A stretch of 11,040 nucleotides of DNA from NCBI GenBank assembly GCA_900551265.1, contig URVL01000070.1, forward strand, positions 1 to 11,040, written 5' to 3'. The first letter of the stretch is position 1. Each line of letters opens with the position of its first letter. Shown here piece after piece: positions 7,460 through 11,040 of the stretch. Source of the stretch: an uncultured Eubacteriales bacterium. Lineage in GTDB: Bacteria; Bacillota; Clostridia; Oscillospirales; QAMX01. A model generated the notes under the pieces. That model was not told the origin of the DNA. It made no database searches and saw only the letters and a program-made list of their open reading frames with translations. The position numbers were made by a program, and so were the translations under genes.

Positions 7460-8404
7460 TTACCAGGTGAGAAGGCATGCGCCTGTGGTAAGCCCCGCGC
7501 CGAAGGCGCTCATGGCAATGCGTTCGCCTCGCGTAAGCCTGCCTGCCCGGTTTAATTCGTCAAGCAGGAGCGGGACGCTGGCGGAAGAGGTATTGCCATA
7601 ATGTTCAAGATTATGCGGAAACTTTTCCGGAGGTTGATGCAGACGGGTACGAACTGCTTCAAGAATACGCAGATTTGCCTGGTGCAGCACAAAATGATCG
7701 ATCTCGTTGACGTCGAGTCCTGCGGCTTTGCACAGCGCGCGGATATCTTCCGTGGCCGACGAAACTGCAAATTTATAAACTTCCTGCCCGTTCATGGAGA
7801 GCGGTTCATACGTACGTCCGCTTTTGTCATAGGGACAGTTTCCGGCCGTATTATAGGAGTGGAGCACATCGACATTGGATGCCGTATGCATCCGGAAGAG
7901 CGTGTCTTCTCCGCCGGACGTGACGACGCAGGCCGCGGCCGCGTCTCCAAAGAGGACACAGGTTGCGCGATTTGTCCAGTCTACCATACGCGTCGGCTCC
8001 TCCGCGCATACGATGAGGATGTTCTGGTAATTTCCACGCGCGAGGTAAGCATCCGCCATTTCAAGCGCATAGACGAATCCTGCGCAAGCGCCGTTAACAT
8101 CGAGGCAGGGGCACACCGCACCGGTCATCCCCTGGATCACACAGGACAGGGCGGGCGTCATAAACCGGTTATAGACCGTCGAGCAGATCAAAAAGTCGAT
8201 ATCCGCCATGGCAAGCCCCGCATTTTCCACCGCCAGCCGCGCGGCGTCCGCCGCCAGGGCCTCCAGATTACCGTCGTGAATATGGCGTTCCTCAATGCCG
8301 GTTCGCGTACGGATCCATTCGTCCGATGTGTCAAGAAAGCTTTCAAGCGCCGTGTTGGGGATGACAAGTTGCGGCACGGCACTGCCGGTTCCAATAATTT
8401 TCAT
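7460..8404 (-). CDS. fabH: Beta-ketoacyl-ACP synthase III (FabH)
   Basis: FabH starts fatty acid chains by condensing acetyl-CoA or another short acyl-CoA with malonyl-ACP; its primer preference sets straight- versus branched-chain products. The 314-residue thiolase-fold protein has the Cys-His-Asn triad C107 (NGACAGF), H241 (LHQANLRI) and N271 (EHYGNTSSAS). The CoA-binding start DEWIRTRTGIEERH (28-41) is typical, and GAGLTTGACLLTW closes the protein. ATG at 8404 lies 22 nt after the regulator stop. Its ribosome site is poor (AAAGG about 13 nt upstream) compared with GGAGG at most other genes here, so translation of FabH may be limited. Primer specificity cannot be read from the sequence. Confidence 0.97.
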   Translation of the reverse strand: MKIIGTGSAVPQLVIPNTALESFLDTSDEWIRTRTGIEERHIHDGNLEALAADAARLAVENAGLAMADIDFLICSTVYNRFMTPALSCVIQGMTGAVCPCLDVNGACAGFVYALEMADAYLARGNYQNILIVCAEEPTRMVDWTNRATCVLFGDAAAACVVTSGGEDTLFRMHTASNVDVLHSYNTAGNCPYDKSGRTYEPLSMNGQEVYKFAVSSATEDIRALCKAAGLDVNEIDHFVLHQANLRILEAVRTRLHQPPEKFPHNLEHYGNTSSASVPLLLDELNRAGRLTRGERIAMSAFGAGLTTGACLLTW

Positions 8405-8426
8405 AGTATTATTCTACCTTTTCCCA

Positions 8427-8894
8427 TTATTGCCTGTGTTCAGACAGCTCAAGCTGATGCTTAATAAAATTCGCCATGTTTTTAAGTGCAGAGAGAAGGA
8501 CGGGCTTTTGCTCCTCATCAACGCCCTTGATAAAGGCCCGTATCATGTGTTCATGGAAATACCGGTGCATGGAGTTGACTTTTTCCCCTATGCGCGTCAA
8601 TTCAACGCAGACGACACGTCCGTCCGTTTCGGAACGGCGCTTGACAACATACCCTTTCTTCTCCAGCTTTTTGATGGCGATGGTCATGGAAGGCAATGTC
8701 ACCTGGTGCTCCTGCGCAATGTCGCTGATGGAACAGCCGAACGGACGTCTCTGCCAGACGGTCTCCAAAATATGGAGTTCGCTGATGGAAAGCTGCTGGC
8801 CGCTTTGAAACAGAAGCTGCTCTTCAAGCCTTTGAATAGAATCATAGATACCGTTAAATGTGCTGTTTAGCTCGGAAGCATAGGCGTCCAGCAT
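8427..8894 (-). CDS. fabT: MarR-family transcriptional regulator, FabT-like, first gene of the fab operon
   Basis: This 155-residue protein has a MarR winged helix-turn-helix. The helix-turn-helix covers about 52-83 (ISDIAQEHQVTLPSMTIAIK, then KLEKKGYV), and the wing at 86-100 carries the conserved D91-x-R93. N- and C-terminal helices would form the dimer interface. Its place as first gene of the fab-acc operon matches FabT of streptococci, enterococci and lactococci, which represses fab genes when bound to long-chain acyl-ACP; FabT function is inferred from position and family. ATG 8894 has GGAGG 6 nt upstream. A TTG at 8912 is in frame but would place that ribosome site inside the gene. A perfect inverted repeat overlapping the -10 box just upstream suggests it represses itself and the operon. 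Confidence 0.85.
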   Translation of the reverse strand: MLDAYASELNSTFNGIYDSIQRLEEQLLFQSGQQLSISELHILETVWQRRPFGCSISDIAQEHQVTLPSMTIAIKKLEKKGYVVKRRSETDGRVVCVELTRIGEKVNSMHRYFHEHMIRAFIKGVDEEQKPVLLSALKNMANFIKHQLELSEHRQ

Positions 8895-8915
8895 GAAAAA
8901 CCTCCGTGACAACCA

Positions 8916-8949
8916 ATGATTAGATTGTTTAATTAGTTTATCTAATCAT
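8916..8949. promoter_or_regulatory. Likely MarR/FabT operator: perfect 10-bp inverted repeat overlapping the -10 box
   Basis: The plus strand reads ATGATTAGAT (8916-8925), a 14-bp spacer, then ATCTAATCAT (8940-8949), exact reverse complements. Inside are two overlapping 15-bp units of form ATTAG-N5-(C/T)TAAT, at 8919-8933 (one mismatch) and 8932-8946 (perfect). The repeat covers most of the -10 and the predicted start site, so a bound dimer pair would block RNA polymerase. The binding protein is inferred to be the adjacent MarR regulator. Confidence 0.75.
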
Positions 8950-8973
8950 ATAACAAAAGACACCCCTTGTCAA
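8945..8973 (-). promoter_or_regulatory. Sigma-A promoter of the fabT-fab-acc operon
   Basis: On the minus strand, -35 TTGACA (8968-8973, a perfect consensus match) and -10 TATGAT (8945-8950, 5 of 6) are separated by exactly 17 bp. The start site should fall near 8938, about 44 nt upstream of the regulator ATG. This is the only clear promoter in the window that reads into the fab operon. Confidence 0.85.
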
Positions 8974-8976
8974 GAC

Positions 8977-9005
8977 GAAAAATTGCAGATACGGTAATCT
9001 CTGCA
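8977..9005 (-). terminator. Weak terminator-like hairpin after the MATE gene
   Basis: On the transcribed strand TGCAGA pairs with TCTGCA across a 10-base loop and is followed by ATTTTT. The stem is only 6 bp, so termination may be partial. It lies directly upstream of the fab operon -35 box, a sensible place to separate the two transcription units. The rest of 9006-9054 is AT-rich, with no gene seen. Confidence 0.4.
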
Positions 9006-9054
9006 TCAAAATCGAAGGTTAGAACGAAAAATCAGAGAATTCGGCAAAAAATAT

Positions 9055-10392
9055 TTATATCTGTGGCGGAATACGCCGTAGCTTTCGTTGATAGAGCACG
9101 CCGGTAAGGTCCGCCAGCAGCCAGCCAATGGGGACGGAGACCCAAATCCCCACCACGCCAATGGCGGGAATGGAGGAGAGCAAATAGGCGAGAAGGACGC
9201 GGGTACCCAGTGAAATCACGGTAAGCACAACAGAGATCCCCGGCCGGTGGATGGCGCGATAATAGCCGTAAAGGAGAGCGAGCAGGCCAATCCCAAAGTA
9301 GCAGGAGCCTTCAATTCTTAGATATTGAACGCCGACGGCGAGAATATCGGTTTCTCCCGGCTGTACAAACAGCCCAATCAGGGGACGGGCAAATATACAA
9401 ACGAACGCGCTGATCGTCACACAGAAAACCAGTGCGGTTAAAACAGCGCTTTTCACACCCTTTTGTATCCGGTCGTGCCGTCCGGCTCCGTAATTTTGGG
9501 CGATAAACGTAGAAAATGCATTTCCGAAATCCTGAGCGGGCATGTGCGCAAAGGAATTGATTTTGACGGCCGCAGCAAACGCCGCCATAACGACGGTACC
9601 AAAGCTGTTTACAAGGCCCTGTATGAGCAGGATGCCGAAGTTCATAATGGATTGCTGAACAGAGGTTAAGAAAGAAAGACTGGCAATTTCACGGACAATC
9701 CCGGCATCCCAGCGCAAGTGACGCTTTGCAGGCCGCAGGGAGGGAACGCGGAGCAGCACATACCCCGCCATACCAAAACCCGATACAAACTGCGCGATGA
9801 CAGTGGCTGCCGCTGCGCCCTGTACGCCCCAGGGAAACACCAGGACAAACAGCAGATCCAGTCCGACATTTAAAACGGAGGCGATTCCAAGAAAGACAAG
9901 CGGCACGATGGAATTACCGACAGCGCGCAGAAGGCTTGCAAAGTAATTATAAAGAAAAGTTGCGCTGATGCCGATGAAGATGATAAGAAGATATTCTTTC
10001 ATGCGCGGCACAACCTCGTTCGGAACCTGCAGAGCGGCGACAATCAGGTCAAGTCCCAGGAACACAGCAACGTTTAAAAGAACGGTAACGGCGGCAATGA
10101 AGGTGAACGAAAGAAAAAGACTGTTTTTTAGCCGCTCCATATCGCGCCGTCCGTACTGCATGGAGAAGACGGCGCCGCTGCCCATGCAGAGCCCCAGAAG
10201 GATCGACGTGAGGAAAGTCATGAGCGTATAGGAAGACCCCACCGCGGCAAGGGCTTCTGAGCCCAAATAGCGTCCGACTACCCAGGTATCTGCAACGTTG
10301 TAACATTGTTGCAGCAGATTACCGAGCATCAGGGGAAAGGAGAAGCGCAGCAGGCTGCTGGTAATAGGTCCTTCGGTAAAATCTTTTTGCAT
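9055..10392 (-). CDS. MATE-family efflux transporter
   Basis: This 445-residue integral membrane protein belongs to the MATE family of Na+ or H+ antiporters that export drugs and metabolites. The N-terminal stretch with GNLLQQCYNVADTWVVGRYL (24-43) and EALAAVG (46-52) is a MATE signature. The length and repeating hydrophobic segments fit the usual twelve transmembrane helices in two six-helix bundles, with the second half starting near residue 235. A signature repeat near 295-304 (FIAQNYGAGR) also fits. ATG at 10392 has AAGG about 9 nt upstream, and the gene follows the phosphatase by 44 nt, so the two may be cotranscribed. A TATAAT overlaps the phosphatase stop (10436-10441) but has no good -35. 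Substrate unknown; I see no functional link to the fab operon. Confidence 0.92.
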   Translation of the reverse strand: MQKDFTEGPITSSLLRFSFPLMLGNLLQQCYNVADTWVVGRYLGSEALAAVGSSYTLMTFLTSILLGLCMGSGAVFSMQYGRRDMERLKNSLFLSFTFIAAVTVLLNVAVFLGLDLIVAALQVPNEVVPRMKEYLLIIFIGISATFLYNYFASLLRAVGNSIVPLVFLGIASVLNVGLDLLFVLVFPWGVQGAAAATVIAQFVSGFGMAGYVLLRVPSLRPAKRHLRWDAGIVREIASLSFLTSVQQSIMNFGILLIQGLVNSFGTVVMAAFAAAVKINSFAHMPAQDFGNAFSTFIAQNYGAGRHDRIQKGVKSAVLTALVFCVTISAFVCIFARPLIGLFVQPGETDILAVGVQYLRIEGSCYFGIGLLALLYGYYRAIHRPGISVVLTVISLGTRVLLAYLLSSIPAIGVVGIWVSVPIGWLLADLTGVLYQRKLRRIPPQI

Positions 10393-10436
10393 AATTATGC
10401 CTTTCAGACAGTGATGGGGAAACGCGAAAATTTACA

Positions 10437-11021
10437 TTATATACGTTCAAGCAGAGTAAGCTGCGGCAAAGTATCCGAAACCGTCAGTTCCAGCCGCCAG
10501 CCGTGCCCAAACGCGGGCTGCCACTCGTAGAAACCACGTTTTTCCGTGCAAAAAGAATCCAATATCGCACAGATAGTACCGCCATGGCAGACAATACAGG
10601 CGCTGCCCGCGTCCGTTTCCGCTGCGAACGCCTTGAACCCGTCGCAAACGCGGGTATAAAAAGTATTCCGGCTCTCACCCCATGGACAGGTGCAGTCGCC
10701 GGACTCATCGGTGATCCACTTGATATAGTAGGGGTCAAAGCGAAGCGTTTCATAGGATTTTCGCTCAAAAAGCCCGAAATCCATCTCACGAAGGCTGGGC
10801 AACGTGACGCGCCGTGCGGCGCGGCAGAGAATATCCGCCGTTTCCCGCGTTCTGTGCATACCGGTATCCGCCGCAACGTCGAATCGGGGAAGCGGACGCG
10901 TGCTTGCCAGAGCGCGGAGCTCTTCTATCCCTGCGGGAGAAAGATGCCAATCCGTCGAACCGCAATAGAGATGGTCTTCATTTGCTTTTGTGCGGCCGTG
11001 GCGAAGTAAAAACAGTTCCAT
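10437..11021 (-). CDS. Histidine phosphatase (phosphoglycerate mutase-like) family protein
   Basis: This 194-residue protein belongs to the histidine phosphatase superfamily (branch 1). The phosphorylated His8 is in LLRHGRT (5-11), Arg57 sits in the MHRTRETA segment (55-62), the likely proton donor is Glu79 in LREMDFGLFE (77-86), and the second catalytic His146 is in VCHGGTI (144-150). Segments such as LYCGSTD and PWGES resemble alpha-ribazole phosphatases (CobC) and other small cytoplasmic phosphatases, but no cobalamin genes are nearby and the substrate cannot be assigned. The RHGE common in this family is RHGR here. Both catalytic histidines are present, so activity is expected. ATG at 11021 has GAGG 8 nt upstream. 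Only 19 bases precede it in the window, so its promoter is not visible. Confidence 0.88.
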   Translation of the reverse strand: MELFLLRHGRTKANEDHLYCGSTDWHLSPAGIEELRALASTRPLPRFDVAADTGMHRTRETADILCRAARRVTLPSLREMDFGLFERKSYETLRFDPYYIKWITDESGDCTCPWGESRNTFYTRVCDGFKAFAAETDAGSACIVCHGGTICAILDSFCTEKRGFYEWQPAFGHGWRLELTVSDTLPQLTLLERI

Positions 11022-11040
11022 AAAGGCGCCTCATGTGAAT

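Noticed and set aside
7601..8464. Plus-strand open frame (287 codons) opposite fabH
   Set aside because: A shadow of fabH and the end of the regulator gene; no plausible protein family and no supporting context.
8975..9032. Direct repeat ACGAAAAAT at 8975-8983 and 9024-9032
   Set aside because: Nine bases in an AT-rich intergenic region; easily chance, with no attached structure.
10436..10441. Perfect TATAAT on the minus strand overlapping the phosphatase stop codon, a possible MATE promoter
   Set aside because: No acceptable -35 hexamer at 16-18 bp (GCAGCT or CAGCTT instead). With a 44-nt gap, cotranscription with the phosphatase is at least as likely.
1..11040. Search for mobile elements, tRNA/rRNA genes, CRISPR arrays and defence systems
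   Set aside because: No transposase, integrase, terminal repeats, regularly spaced repeats or RNA genes seen; gene content is ordinary chromosomal.

Overview
The window is one arm of a Clostridia-type (Firmicutes) chromosome. Every gene I can support lies on the minus strand, so transcription runs from high to low coordinates. Most of it is a single type II fatty acid synthesis (FASII) operon. In transcription order it reads: MarR/FabT-like regulator, fabH, acpP, fabK, fabD, fabG, fabF, accB, fabZ, accC, accD (running off the left edge). This order, with a MarR repressor first and FabK as the enoyl reductase, is the classic Firmicutes arrangement. The moderately high GC content by eye and the clostridial protein sequences suggest an anaerobic gut-type Clostridia. 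I cannot name the genus.

Layout by region. 10437-11021 encodes a histidine-phosphatase-family protein and 9055-10392 a MATE-family exporter; these two are probably unrelated to lipid synthesis. 8895-9054 is an AT-rich intergenic stretch. It holds a weak terminator-like hairpin and a very good sigma-A promoter (TTGACA, 17-bp spacer, TATGAT) whose -10 box is embedded in a perfect 10-bp inverted repeat, the likely operator of the MarR/FabT-like protein encoded just downstream. 8894 down to 1 is the fab-acc operon. Most junctions are 1-22 nt, and two are longer: fabH-acpP (99 nt) and accB-fabZ (70 nt). Both hold inverted repeats.

How the genes work together. AccB, AccC and AccD (plus AccA, presumably beyond the left edge) make malonyl-CoA. 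FabD moves malonyl to ACP. FabH starts chains from acyl-CoA plus malonyl-ACP. FabF elongates, FabG reduces the ketone, FabZ dehydrates and FabK reduces the enoyl-ACP. The first gene is expected to repress the operon in response to acyl-ACP, as FabT does in lactic acid bacteria. No dedicated enzyme for unsaturated fatty acids is visible.

I see no previously undescribed system here. The points most worth a second look are the promoter/operator, the paired hairpins at the accB-fabZ junction (one sharing an 8-bp word with the promoter operator), and an abrupt drop in CpG content within the last ~240 bases of accD at the window edge.
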